Source: CBDCYN01 sp965224205 (GTDB lineage Bacteria > Planctomycetota > Phycisphaerae > Phycisphaerales > Phycisphaeraceae). Taken from it: 64,000 bases of DNA. The stretch covers positions 377,566-441,565 of the forward strand of contig CBDCYN010000009.1 in assembly GCA_965224205.1 (NCBI GenBank), in the 5' to 3' direction. The notes beneath the pieces are model-generated. The model saw only the letters and a program-made list of their open reading frames with translations. It made no database searches and was not told the DNA's origin. Made by a program: the position numbers and the translations under genes. Positions 46,541 through 55,590 of this stretch are shown here, in pieces. Position 1 is the first letter of the stretch; the number at the start of each line of letters is the position of its first letter.

Positions 46541-49500
46541 CCCGTGATCCTCTCGTCCAGAATGGATCACAGTCACCGACGCAGCGGTCACCCACCCCTC
46601 ATCGCGTGGTCCGCGCCTCGGCCGGGACGGGCAAGACCTACCAGCTCAGCAACCGGTATCTGAGTTTACTGCTTCACGGGGCTTCGCCGGCGCATATCCT
46701 GGCCACGACCTTTACCCGTAAAGCAGCCGGCGAGATCCTCGGGCGCGTGCTGACCCGCTTGGCCGCCGCGGTTTTAGACCCGCGTCAAGCTGATCAACTG
46801 GGTGACGAGCTGGCGAAAGACCCGGGCTCTAACACGCGTCGCCACACGATCCCGCCATTCACCTGGCAACACCTCCTCACCCGGATCATCGGTCAGCTCG
46901 ATCGGCTAGCGGTGTCGACACTCGATAGCTTCTTCAACCGGGTAGTGCAGAGCTTCCGCTACGAGCTCGACGTGCCGGCTAACGCCCAGATCGTCGACGA
47001 CCAGCACCCCCTGGCTCAACAGCTACGCCGCCAAGGGATCGACGCCGTGCTCGGTGATGACGATGCGCAAACCCTGGTAGACCTGCTCCGCCGCCTGAAT
47101 CGTGATCAAGCCAGCCGCAGCGTCACCGACTCGATCGATCAGCTCGTCACGAGGCTCTACGACGTGTACCGACAAGCGCCGGATAAAGAAGTGTGGTCGC
47201 GGCTGTCAATCCCGCCGGGTCGGCTCAACCGTGTCGAGCTGGCCGAGGCGCTCAACGCCCTGCGAGGGCTAGAACCACAACTGCCGAAGACGAAATCGAC
47301 CGGACACCCGAATAGAACCTGGAGCAACAATTGGGTCAAGAGCGTCCACGCAGCGGACCGACGGGCGTGGGGTTCTTTCCTGGATCTCACCCTCGTCGAG
47401 GCGATCACCCATGGGGACGACCGCTTTGCCAAGGCCACGATCCCCGATCTGTGGCGTCGTGTTTACGGGCCGGTCATCGCCCACGCTCGGGCGTGTTTGC
47501 TTCAACAAGTCGCCCACCAGACGCACGCGACATGGGCGATGCTCGAACGGTTCGACCGTCACTACAGGCGCCTGCGACGCGAACACGGGCTGCTGCTGTA
47601 CAGCGACCTTTCGATGAAGCTCGCCCGAGATCTGCCGTCACTAGGCGACGATTTCCTGCTCGAGGTCTATTACCGCCTCGATGGGCGGGTAAGTCATATG
47701 CTGCTCGATGAGTTCCAGGACACGAGCCTCGAACAATGGTCGGTCATCCGCCCGATCGCCCAAGAGATCACCGCCACCGGTGACGGGTCGCGCACGTTCT
47801 TCTGCGTCGGTGACCAGAAGCAGGCGATCTACGGTTGGCGCGGCGGGTGCGCCGAGCTGTTTGATCAGCTAGACGACGACCTGCTGCTGACCCCCGACGC
47901 TCAACACCATCTAAGCGTGAGTTACCGGTCCTCGCAAGTCGTGCTCGACGCGGTCAACCAGGTCTTTGCAGGTTTAGCCGCCAATGAGGCCTTGATCAAG
48001 GTCCAGGCGGAAGCCGATAGGTGGCACGGCCGGTTCCAAGCCCACCACGCCAACGACCGTGACCAGCCGGGCTTCGTCGAACTGGTCACCTCCCCTGCCG
48101 CCCTGGTCGATGAAGCTCGACCCCGCACCCAGAACGATCAAAATGATGACGACACCCCCGACGAAGGCGTACCCACCGCCGTATCGATTCATGAAGAGTT
48201 CGCCACCGACCGGATCGCGACCATCACCGCCGCTGCCCCGGGCCGATCGATCGGGGTATTGGTCAACACCAACAACCAGGTCCGCCGGTTCGTAAGGCTT
48301 CTGAGGCGACACGGCATCCCCGTCAGCGGCGAGGGCGCCAACCCGATCACGGACGACCCCGCCGTGTGCCTGATCCTTTCAACGATGAAGATGGCGGATC
48401 ACCCCGGGGATGACGTGGCGGTTTATCACGTGCAACACTCGCCTTTAGGGCCCGTGGTGGGGCTTCATTCTGCGCAGCCGGGAGAAGTTCAATCGGTCAC
48501 CCTCGCGATCCGTCAAGCCGTCTTCAACCAAGGATATGCGAAGCTGATCGTCACCTGGGCCCAAGCGTTAGCCGGCTGGTGCGACCACGCCAACGCGGCG
48601 CGGCTGGGCCAACTGATCGAGCTGGCCCAGCGGTACGACCCGCACGCATCGCTTCGTCCCGGGGATTTCGTCCGCTATGTGCAATCCACCCCGGTCGGAT
48701 CGGTTAGCCCCGCCACGACCCGGGTGATGACGATCAACCAAGCCAAGGGCTTGGAGTTCGACATCGTCGTTCTGCCCGACCTGGGCCGAGACCTCACCCG
48801 GGACCGAGATGGGCTTGTTTATGCCACCCGTGAAGACCCCACCGGACCGGTGGTCGCGGTGTACCGGGCTTGTAACCAGACGATCCGGACGATGTGCCCG
48901 TCGTTACAAGAAGCGTGCCGTCAGCAGGTGAGTCGCGGGGTCCAAGACGGTGTGAGCAAGCTGTATGTGGCGATGACCCGCGCCCGGTATGCGCTTCATA
49001 TGATCATCGAGCCGCTGGCCACAACCAAGCGGGGTGGGGTCCGATCAGCGGGTTGGACGGACGCTTCATATGCAACGATCCTGCGACGTGCCCTTTCGTC
49101 CGTTGGGGATGGTGAGGATTTCACCGGGGGACAGACCGTTTACGCTCACGGGAGTCGGCGATGGGCCGATGACCTGCAGCCTACCTCGCGGCGTCCGGAT
49201 ATCGTCGAACCCGAACCGGTCTCGGACGATCAGGCCGGGCGGCAAGAGATCCACTTCGTGGCGTCGACGAAGCGCCACTGTCGCTCCTGGCAGCAGGCAC
49301 GACCGTCCTCATTCGAGGTCTCGGGCACGGTTAGTGTCCGTGACCTGCTGGCGGTTGAGCCGTCCATGGGCCGGGTGCGCGGCGGGCTGATCCACGCGTG
49401 GTTCGAGCTGATCGATTGGATCGACGACCTAACCCCGCCCCCGAAAGATGCACATCTACGAGCTGTGATGGGCGGGATGAATACTCTTAGCAGCGACGAC

Positions 49501-49890
49501 TGGATCGACGAACAGATACAGCGGTTCAAAGCGATGCTCAACCGGCCGGCGGTGCGTGAAGTGCTCTCGAAACCGGTCATGCCTGATAACACACACCGGC
49601 TTGATTTGTGGAAAGAGCGGCGCTTCGCGGCTCATGTCGGCGGCCGGCTGGTTACTGGGGCGTTCGACCGGGTCGTGGTGGTCCGACAGGACAATCGCCC
49701 GGTGCGGGCGGACCTGATCGATTACAAGACCGATTCCGTGTCGAAACAGGACCTGCCACAACGGGTCAACCACTACCGGCCGCAGGTCGAGGCGTACCGC
49801 GGTGCCTTGGCAGCGATGCTGCGACTTAAGCTAACCGACATCCGCGCTCGGTTGTTATTTGTCGAACCGGGGGTCTGCTGCGATCTGTGA
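46537..49890 (+). CDS. addA: AddA-like UvrD/RecB-type helicase-nuclease
   Basis: About 1117 residues. Superfamily 1 motifs in order: VVRASAGTGKTYQLSNRY (Walker A, about 25-40), HILATTFTRKAAGEIL, HMLLDEFQDTSLEQW (Walker B, about 388), FFCVGDQKQAIYGWRGG (III), VMTINQAKGLEFDIVVLP (V), LYVAMTRARYALHM (VI). Then a C-terminal nuclease with LIDYKTDSVS near 1062 and QVEAYRGAL. It unwinds and degrades DNA ends for RecA-dependent repair. ATG 46537 overlaps the AddB stop. Its 3' end faces pckG across 24 bases, so the two share a very tight convergent junction with no visible terminator hairpin. Confidence 0.92.
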   Translation: MTRDPLVQNGSQSPTQRSPTPHRVVRASAGTGKTYQLSNRYLSLLLHGASPAHILATTFTRKAAGEILGRVLTRLAAAVLDPRQADQLGDELAKDPGSNTRRHTIPPFTWQHLLTRIIGQLDRLAVSTLDSFFNRVVQSFRYELDVPANAQIVDDQHPLAQQLRRQGIDAVLGDDDAQTLVDLLRRLNRDQASRSVTDSIDQLVTRLYDVYRQAPDKEVWSRLSIPPGRLNRVELAEALNALRGLEPQLPKTKSTGHPNRTWSNNWVKSVHAADRRAWGSFLDLTLVEAITHGDDRFAKATIPDLWRRVYGPVIAHARACLLQQVAHQTHATWAMLERFDRHYRRLRREHGLLLYSDLSMKLARDLPSLGDDFLLEVYYRLDGRVSHMLLDEFQDTSLEQWSVIRPIAQEITATGDGSRTFFCVGDQKQAIYGWRGGCAELFDQLDDDLLLTPDAQHHLSVSYRSSQVVLDAVNQVFAGLAANEALIKVQAEADRWHGRFQAHHANDRDQPGFVELVTSPAALVDEARPRTQNDQNDDDTPDEGVPTAVSIHEEFATDRIATITAAAPGRSIGVLVNTNNQVRRFVRLLRRHGIPVSGEGANPITDDPAVCLILSTMKMADHPGDDVAVYHVQHSPLGPVVGLHSAQPGEVQSVTLAIRQAVFNQGYAKLIVTWAQALAGWCDHANAARLGQLIELAQRYDPHASLRPGDFVRYVQSTPVGSVSPATTRVMTINQAKGLEFDIVVLPDLGRDLTRDRDGLVYATREDPTGPVVAVYRACNQTIRTMCPSLQEACRQQVSRGVQDGVSKLYVAMTRARYALHMIIEPLATTKRGGVRSAGWTDASYATILRRALSSVGDGEDFTGGQTVYAHGSRRWADDLQPTSRRPDIVEPEPVSDDQAGRQEIHFVASTKRHCRSWQQARPSSFEVSGTVSVRDLLAVEPSMGRVRGGLIHAWFELIDWIDDLTPPPKDAHLRAVMGGMNTLSSDDWIDEQIQRFKAMLNRPAVREVLSKPVMPDNTHRLDLWKERRFAAHVGGRLVTGAFDRVVVVRQDNRPVRADLIDYKTDSVSKQDLPQRVNHYRPQVEAYRGALAAMLRLKLTDIRARLLFVEPGVCCDL

Positions 49891-49914
49891 TCATCCCGGG
49901 GATCTCAGTAGACC

Positions 49915-51753
49915 CTACTTCGCGGCGTTGAGCCGCTGCTCCAGTGCGTCTAGCTCCTCTTTGAGACCGAGCGGCAGCTTGTCGCCGAACTTGGCGTAGT
50001 GCTCCTTGATCGACGGCAGATCATTAAGCCAGCCCTGGACGTCGACGTTTAGTAGCTCATCGAGGTCCTCGTCAGTGATGTTTAACCCGGACAGGTCGAG
50101 GCTGTCTTTCGTGGGCAGCTTGCCGATCGGGGACTCGACGACGTCGCCCTGGCCCAGGCACCGCTCGACGACCCACTTGAGCACCCGGCTGTTCTCGCCG
50201 AAGCCCGGCCACAACCACTTGCCGTTGGCGTTCTTACGGAACCAGTTGACGTAGTAGATGCGCGGCATTTTGTCGCCGCCTTTTTCACCCATGTTCAGCC
50301 AGTGCTGCCAGTAGTCGCCCATGTTGTAGCCGCAGAACGGCAGCATCGCCATGGGGTCGCGGCGTAGCTGCCCCAATCCACCGGCCGCGGCGGCGGTCTT
50401 TTCACTGCCCATGATCGAGCCCAGGAACGTACCGTGGCGCCAATTCAACGCTTCGATCGCTAACGGCACGACCCCGGCGCGGCGGCCACCGAAGAGGATC
50501 GCGTCGATCGGAACGCCCTTGGGGTCTTCCCACTCCGGGGCGATGACCGGGCACTGGCGAGCTGGGGCCGTGAACCGGGCATTCGGGTGGGTCGCCTTCC
50601 TGTCACTAGCGGGGGTCCAGTCGTTGCCGTGCCAGTCTTTAAGGTGAGCGGGGGGCTGATCGGTCATCTGCTCCCACCACACGTCGCCGTCGTCGGTCAG
50701 GGCACAGTTGGTGAAGATGCTGTTCTTTTCAATCGCCTTCATCGCGTTGGGGTTGGTCTCGTCGCTGGTACCGGGGGCGACGCCGAAGAACCCCGCTTCG
50801 GGGTTGATCGCGTAGAGCCGGCCGTCTACGCCGAACTTCATCCACGCGATGTCGTCGCCGACGCACTCGACCTTCCACCCGGGGATGGTCGGGTTCATCA
50901 TCGCCAGGTTGGTCTTACCACACGCTGATGGGAACGCCGCGGCGATGAACTTCACAACCCCCTCCGGGCTGGTGAGTTTGAGGATGAGCATGTGCTCGGC
51001 CATCCATCCCTCGTCGCGGGCCATGGTCGAAGCGACTCGTAGCGCGAAACACTTCTTGCCCAGCAGGGCGTTGCCGCCGTAGCCCGAGCCGTACGACCAG
51101 ATCTCGCGGGTCTCCATAAAGTGGCAGATGTACTTGTTGTCCCCGTCGCATGGCCAGGCCACGTCGTCACGAGTGTTGCCGTTCTTATCGACCAGCGGGT
51201 AGCCCACCGAGTGCAGACACGGGACGAACTGCCCATCGCCGAGGGTCTCGAGCACCTTCTTGCCCACACGGGTCATGATGTGCATGTTGGCCACGACGTA
51301 GGGCGAATCGGTGCACTGGACGCCGATATGGGCGATCGGGCTGCCCACCGGTCCCATGGAGAACGGGATGACGTACATCGTCCGTCCCTTCATGCAGCCG
51401 TCGTAGAACCCCCGGAGTTCTTCCTTGGTTTTTTCAGGGTCGGCCCAGTTGTTGGTCGGCCCGGCATCTTCTTTGTTCTTACAGCAGATAAACGTGCGGT
51501 CCTCGACACGGGCCACGTCAGCCGGGTCGGACCAGCACAGGTAACTGTTGGGTCGCTTGGATTCGTTGAGCTTCTTGAACGACCCGGCGTCGACGAGCTT
51601 TTGGGCCATGGCGTCGTATTCGGCGGTTGACCCGTCGCACCAGTAGATCTCGTCGGGATGGCACATCACCGCGACTTCCTCGACCCACGCCAACAGCTTC
51701 TTATTGCTCGTCATGTTGGTGCGTTGGATATTCTGTGAGCCTACCTGCGACAT
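49915..51753 (-). CDS. pckG: Phosphoenolpyruvate carboxykinase (GTP)
   Basis: About 612 residues, normal for the GTP-dependent family. Converts oxaloacetate and GTP to phosphoenolpyruvate, GDP and CO2, the entry step of gluconeogenesis. Visible motifs: DPADVARVEDRTF, RTMYVIPFSMGPVGSPIAHIGVQ (part), the P-loop FPSACGKTNLAMM with the active-site Cys, CVGDDIAWM (metal-binding), NPEAGFFGVAPGT and ILFGGRRAGVVPL. ATG 51753 has AGGAG upstream. A worn repeat copy lies in its 5' region. With class II aldolase and CstA it suggests growth on non-sugar carbon. Confidence 0.97.
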   Translation of the reverse strand: MSQVGSQNIQRTNMTSNKKLLAWVEEVAVMCHPDEIYWCDGSTAEYDAMAQKLVDAGSFKKLNESKRPNSYLCWSDPADVARVEDRTFICCKNKEDAGPTNNWADPEKTKEELRGFYDGCMKGRTMYVIPFSMGPVGSPIAHIGVQCTDSPYVVANMHIMTRVGKKVLETLGDGQFVPCLHSVGYPLVDKNGNTRDDVAWPCDGDNKYICHFMETREIWSYGSGYGGNALLGKKCFALRVASTMARDEGWMAEHMLILKLTSPEGVVKFIAAAFPSACGKTNLAMMNPTIPGWKVECVGDDIAWMKFGVDGRLYAINPEAGFFGVAPGTSDETNPNAMKAIEKNSIFTNCALTDDGDVWWEQMTDQPPAHLKDWHGNDWTPASDRKATHPNARFTAPARQCPVIAPEWEDPKGVPIDAILFGGRRAGVVPLAIEALNWRHGTFLGSIMGSEKTAAAAGGLGQLRRDPMAMLPFCGYNMGDYWQHWLNMGEKGGDKMPRIYYVNWFRKNANGKWLWPGFGENSRVLKWVVERCLGQGDVVESPIGKLPTKDSLDLSGLNITDEDLDELLNVDVQGWLNDLPSIKEHYAKFGDKLPLGLKEELDALEQRLNAAK

Positions 51754-51805
51754 GATCGTCTCCTACTTACACGAGACCCTGTAGTTGGCGGTTAATTATT
51801 TGTAA

Positions 51806-51875
51806 AATCAAAGCTTACCGATCTCATCCGGTCGGACAACCTCTCCGCGTACAAGATAAAGCCGTACGGCGATTG
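51806..51875 (+). repeat. Possible degenerate copy 5 of the dispersed repeat
   Basis: 'aatcaaagcttaccgat', 'ggtcggacaacctc' and 'cgcgtacaagataaagccgta' follow the order of the repeat, but the dyad at the left is lost. Located upstream of pckG on its non-coding side. Confidence 0.35.
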
Positions 51876-52072
51876 CCTGCGACTAGATATTGAGACAATT
51901 TAAAGATTCACGTCTCCCGACGCCCAGCCACTCTTGTGAAACATCCTATGAGTAGGTACACCGTTTGCCAACCCTGACAGGCTGTGACGGGACCTATCTA
52001 TGACTCACTATCCCATATTCTTATTCGGGTAGTCTTGTAAAGGAATCAAGGAAAGGGTGCGGAGAGTATACC

Positions 52073-52558
52073 TCACGCGGCTAAGATTGTCCGATTGTTG
52101 AAGTGTTGGAAGTTGCGGGTGATGAGGGTTTGGACGTTGGGTTTGTCGTCGGTGGCCAGCTTGGCGATGCCGTCGTGGATGGCTTGCTGAAATCGATCGA
52201 ACGTTTCGTAGTACCGGCCGTTGAGGCAGCGTTTCTTGAGCAGGCCCCAGATCCGTTCGATCAGGTTCAGGTGCGGCGAGTAGGACGGCAGGAACATCAA
52301 CTCGATGCCCAACCCCACGGCCCGATCTTGGACCAACCGGCAGCGTTGATACCGCGCGTTGTCCAGCACCAGGGTGATCGCTTGGCCGGGGTAACGCCCC
52401 GCGAGCGTCTCGAGTAATTCGCAGACCGTTTGGGCCGTGATGTACGTCGTGTTCGTGACGGTCACCAACTCTCGGGTCACGAAATCCAACGCCCCCAACA
52501 CGTTCAGCCGGCGGCGGCCGGTGGGCGTGCGGATGAACAGCCTCACCACGCACCACAC
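52073..52558 (-). CDS. IS630 copy B transposase, DDE frame
   Basis: About 161 residues from the first listed start, with the frame open back to the T run. LVLDNARYQRC (second Asp) and FLPSYSPHLNLIERIWGLLKK (Glu) are IS630 catalytic blocks. It needs the -1 shift at 52601-52607 to be joined to the DNA-binding part. Confidence 0.86.
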   Translation of the reverse strand: MWCVVRLFIRTPTGRRRLNVLGALDFVTRELVTVTNTTYITAQTVCELLETLAGRYPGQAITLVLDNARYQRCRLVQDRAVGLGIELMFLPSYSPHLNLIERIWGLLKKRCLNGRYYETFDRFQQAIHDGIAKLATDDKPNVQTLITRNFQHFNNRTILAA

Positions 52559-52596
52559 GTAGCACAGAAACGCGCCATGGACGAAGTGGCAGGCGT

Positions 52597-53124
52597 CTAC
52601 AAAAAAACCCTGCGATCACCCCGTTCGGCTTCGTCCAAAGCCGGATCGAGGGTCTGTTCAAGGAATTCACGCTGCTGTTGATGCTTGGCCTGATCAAGCT
52701 TGCCCGGCACACCCCCGAGCTTGCGACGACGCAGACCCAGCCGTTTCAAAAAAGCTCGCACTTGCGTCGGGCCGCGACGCAGACCGGTGAGTTGCGTGAT
52801 CTGATGGCTCGCCTCGTGGATCGTCGACGGCGGGTGTTGTTCCAAAGACGCCTTGACCTTCGGGCCGTGCGCGTTCAATTGACTGGGCTGACCCCGGTAG
52901 CCGTTTTGCCTCAACGCCTCGATCCCACCGTCGAGGTACGTATTCAAATAACGCTGCACCGTCCGGCTGCTGACCCCTGCCAAGGCCGCGATCTGCCGAT
53001 GTGCCAACCCATGGCTCTTGAGCCAAACCACCTGCAACTTCCGCCGCACCCGCGGATCTGGATCGCTAAAACGCCCCCGATCCAACGCCGCCACCGCATC
53101 GTCCGTCAATGTGATCTGAAGCAT
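52597..53124 (-). CDS. IS630 copy B transposase, N-terminal frame
   Basis: About 175 residues from ATG 53124, which has AGGAGG upstream. Contains HRQIAALAGVSSRTVQRYLN and RGPTQVRAFLKRLGLRRR. It ends in DRRVFL and TAG directly after seven T residues (A on the plus strand, 52601-52607). A -1 shift there gives VFFVDACHFVHGAFLCY, the first catalytic Asp. Confidence 0.88.
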   Translation of the reverse strand: MLQITLTDDAVAALDRGRFSDPDPRVRRKLQVVWLKSHGLAHRQIAALAGVSSRTVQRYLNTYLDGGIEALRQNGYRGQPSQLNAHGPKVKASLEQHPPSTIHEASHQITQLTGLRRGPTQVRAFLKRLGLRRRKLGGVPGKLDQAKHQQQREFLEQTLDPALDEAERGDRRVFL

Positions 53125-53432
53125 CCATGCCTCCTGTGTCCAGTGACTTCGTAGTAAAATCAAACCGCTAACGTCAGCCTATTCTACCGATCAGACAAAC
53201 TCACCCGAGGAAGGTATATCTCCCCCTTGAAATCCTCAGCGGAGGGCTGCTAGACCGCAGCTTGAGCCTCATCGCAACCAATCGGTCCTTGACTGTGCAG
53301 GGCTACCCTTATTCGAATCGGGTCTACCCACCGGGTATAGTTTCACCTCATGACTGATGATCGTATCCCGAGGATTCTTTGGCCCCATCCACGGCCTACC
53401 CGCCGTAGATTCGTTCGGGACGGGTGGCACCG

Positions 53433-54797
53433 ATGAGTATCGCACTTTCGGTGATACAAGAGACGGCGGATGAGTCTGTGTCCCTCGAGACATCTGCCCA
53501 AGGCCTTGCCTCACCAAGGCTGGTACACGACGCTCGGATCGAAGGGCTATATCTGCATATCCCGTTTTGTTTCCATAAGTGTCACTACTGCGATTTCTAC
53601 AGCCTCACCCCTGGTCCCGGCAGCTCTTCTATCGACGGGTTGACCGATCCATTACCCGTATCCAATCGATCCCACGGGACAGATGACGCCGTCGGCACGG
53701 CCCGTGCAGCGCCACGAGCCAACTATCAACCTCGTGCTTGGAGTCAGGCTCAACACGCTTATGACGGCCGCCAACCCCTCTTTGTTGAGCGGCTGCTTAA
53801 CGAACTAAGCCAACGCACCGAACAGGTAATGATCCAGCCGCGCACCATTTTCGTCGGGGGCGGCACCCCTACGCTCCTGGTTGCCCCGTTATGGTCGAGG
53901 CTCCTCGAGACGATGCGGTCACAGGGGGTGCTCGACGCCGTGGAAGAATTTACGGTTGAGGCCAACCCGGAGACGGTCTCGACACCACTAATGGAAGTGT
54001 TGGCAGCCGGGGGCGTCAATCGAATCAGCATCGGCGCCCAGTCGTTTAATCCAACACTGCTCAAGACCCTCGAACGGTGGCACGACCCCGCCAGTGTCGC
54101 CGCCGCGGTACGGGCCGTCCGTGACAGCGGGATCAACGACATCAACCTGGATCTCATCTTCGGGATCCCCGGTCAGACCCTGGCGATGCTCGAGGCCGAC
54201 CTCAACGCCGCGTTAGCCCTCCAACCTACCCACCTAAGCTGCTACAACCTCACGTACGAACCCAATACCGCCATGACGCAACGCCTCAAGCTCGGTCGGT
54301 TCGAGCCGATCGATGAGGGGCTCGAGCGCGACATGTACGCCTTGGTGATGCAGAAGCTCCAAGTCCATGGCTATGAGCACTACGAGATCAGCAACTGGTC
54401 TGTGCCCGGCAAACCTTGTCGCCACAACCTGCTGTACTGGAGCAACAGGAACTGGATCGGCTTGGGCCCGTCCGCGGCTAGTCATGTCGACGGCCACCGC
54501 TGGCGGAACGTGCCCCACCTGGGGCGGTACCTTTCAGCCCACCCCGAACCCCCGGTTGAAAATCACGAGCACCTGCCCCCGGACCGTGCCATCGGCGAGC
54601 AGCTGATGCTGTCGTTGCGTATGCGCCGCGGCATACCGCTATCGTGGCTAGCTCGCCATGTGCCCGGCGACGACCCACGACATGAAGCGATATCAGAAAT
54701 GATGGACCTGGGGTTGTTAGAAAAAACCCGCACTCACTTACGACTGACCGATACCGGTCTGTTCGTGGCCGACGCCGTGACCGCACGCTTGCTGTAA
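53433..54797 (+). CDS. hemW: HemW-like radical SAM protein (coproporphyrinogen oxidase family)
   Basis: About 454 residues. LYLHIPFCFHKCHYCDFYS carries the CxxxCxxC cluster-binding triad. TIFVGGGTPTLL, EFTVEANPETV, GVNRISIGAQSFN and NINLDLIFGIPGQTL are HemN/HemW core blocks, and YEHYEISNWSVPGKPCRHNLLYW fits HemW. HemW proteins are heme chaperones, not the oxidase itself, so a HemW role is preferred over HemN. Unusual: about 55 extra, low-complexity residues (GPGSSSIDGLTDPLPVSNRS and beyond) between the cysteine triad and the rest. ATG 53433 or GTG 53424 may start it. Convergent with the following methyltransferase. Confidence 0.88.
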   Translation: MSIALSVIQETADESVSLETSAQGLASPRLVHDARIEGLYLHIPFCFHKCHYCDFYSLTPGPGSSSIDGLTDPLPVSNRSHGTDDAVGTARAAPRANYQPRAWSQAQHAYDGRQPLFVERLLNELSQRTEQVMIQPRTIFVGGGTPTLLVAPLWSRLLETMRSQGVLDAVEEFTVEANPETVSTPLMEVLAAGGVNRISIGAQSFNPTLLKTLERWHDPASVAAAVRAVRDSGINDINLDLIFGIPGQTLAMLEADLNAALALQPTHLSCYNLTYEPNTAMTQRLKLGRFEPIDEGLERDMYALVMQKLQVHGYEHYEISNWSVPGKPCRHNLLYWSNRNWIGLGPSAASHVDGHRWRNVPHLGRYLSAHPEPPVENHEHLPPDRAIGEQLMLSLRMRRGIPLSWLARHVPGDDPRHEAISEMMDLGLLEKTRTHLRLTDTGLFVADAVTARLL

Positions 54798-54825
54798 TTG
54801 AACGTGGGTTTCCAACGTGTGAAGT

Positions 54826-55470
54826 TTACTGCGCCGGAGTGTGGCCATGGGCTTCCTTCCGCATCACAACCGTCGCGTCATGACCGGCTTTGAAGTAGTC
54901 CTGCCGGAAAGCGACCGCCCCGGTATGCTGCATCGCCCAGCCCAGTAGTCGCAGGGTATCGAGCCGCCGTGCCGGGCCCAGTTCTTTTGTGCGACCCGTC
55001 AGCTTGGACCGATCGGAAAGAAAATTGAACACCAACGCTTCCCCCGTCGCCGACCACGCCGATGACAAAGCGGCCAAGACCTGTTCATCGTTCATCGTAT
55101 TCAGCGACCCCGAGATACAGATGACCTGCGGGTCATGCAGCGACAGCAACCCCGGGTCGGCGATGAAGTCCCCACAGTAGAAGTCACAACCCGCCAGCCC
55201 CCGGCCTTTCGCGAAATCGATCACATCGCACAACCCGTCGATCCCGGCATAATGCTCCAACCGCACCCCACTGTCGATCAGGTAAGCCGCGAAGTCTCCC
55301 CGGCTGCACCCCGCATCCAAGACACGCTTGCCCTCCAACGGGCACATCGCTTCGATTACCTCAAACCGGAGCCTCTGGCTGCGTTCACTAGCCCAGAGCG
55401 TCACGCCGAACCCGCTGCCGTGCCGCTTGGCCGAGTCGTGATAGGGTTTGAGATGGGCGTCACGGGTCAT
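54826..55470 (-). CDS. Class I SAM-dependent methyltransferase
   Basis: About 214 residues from ATG 55470. KRVLDAGCSRGDFAAYL is motif I, binding S-adenosylmethionine; HYAGIDGLCDVIDFAKGRG and VICISGSLNTMNDEQVL follow at normal spacing. Substrate unknown. The frame is open 35 codons further upstream with an acidic stretch that looks non-native. Confidence 0.85.
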   Translation of the reverse strand: MTRDAHLKPYHDSAKRHGSGFGVTLWASERSQRLRFEVIEAMCPLEGKRVLDAGCSRGDFAAYLIDSGVRLEHYAGIDGLCDVIDFAKGRGLAGCDFYCGDFIADPGLLSLHDPQVICISGSLNTMNDEQVLAALSSAWSATGEALVFNFLSDRSKLTGRTKELGPARRLDTLRLLGWAMQHTGAVAFRQDYFKAGHDATVVMRKEAHGHTPAQ

Positions 55471-55590
55471 GGCATATTCTACCCGCCGTGACGCGGTGCA
55501 ACAGGTGAACGGGGAATATATTCTTACATCATCGTCATCGTCACAGGAACGAATCTTCCCAGCGGGCAAGAACACACCGACGCCTGTCGT

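Larger units (their letters stand above)
52067..53218 (-). mobile_element. IS630-family insertion sequence, copy B
   Basis: About 1.15 kb with imperfect inverted ends (TATACCTCACGCGG... and TATACCTTCCTCGG...), TA at both outer positions and a two-frame transposase on the minus strand. Only distantly like copy A. The similarity GGAGA outside both ends may extend the repeats a few bases. Confidence 0.8.
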
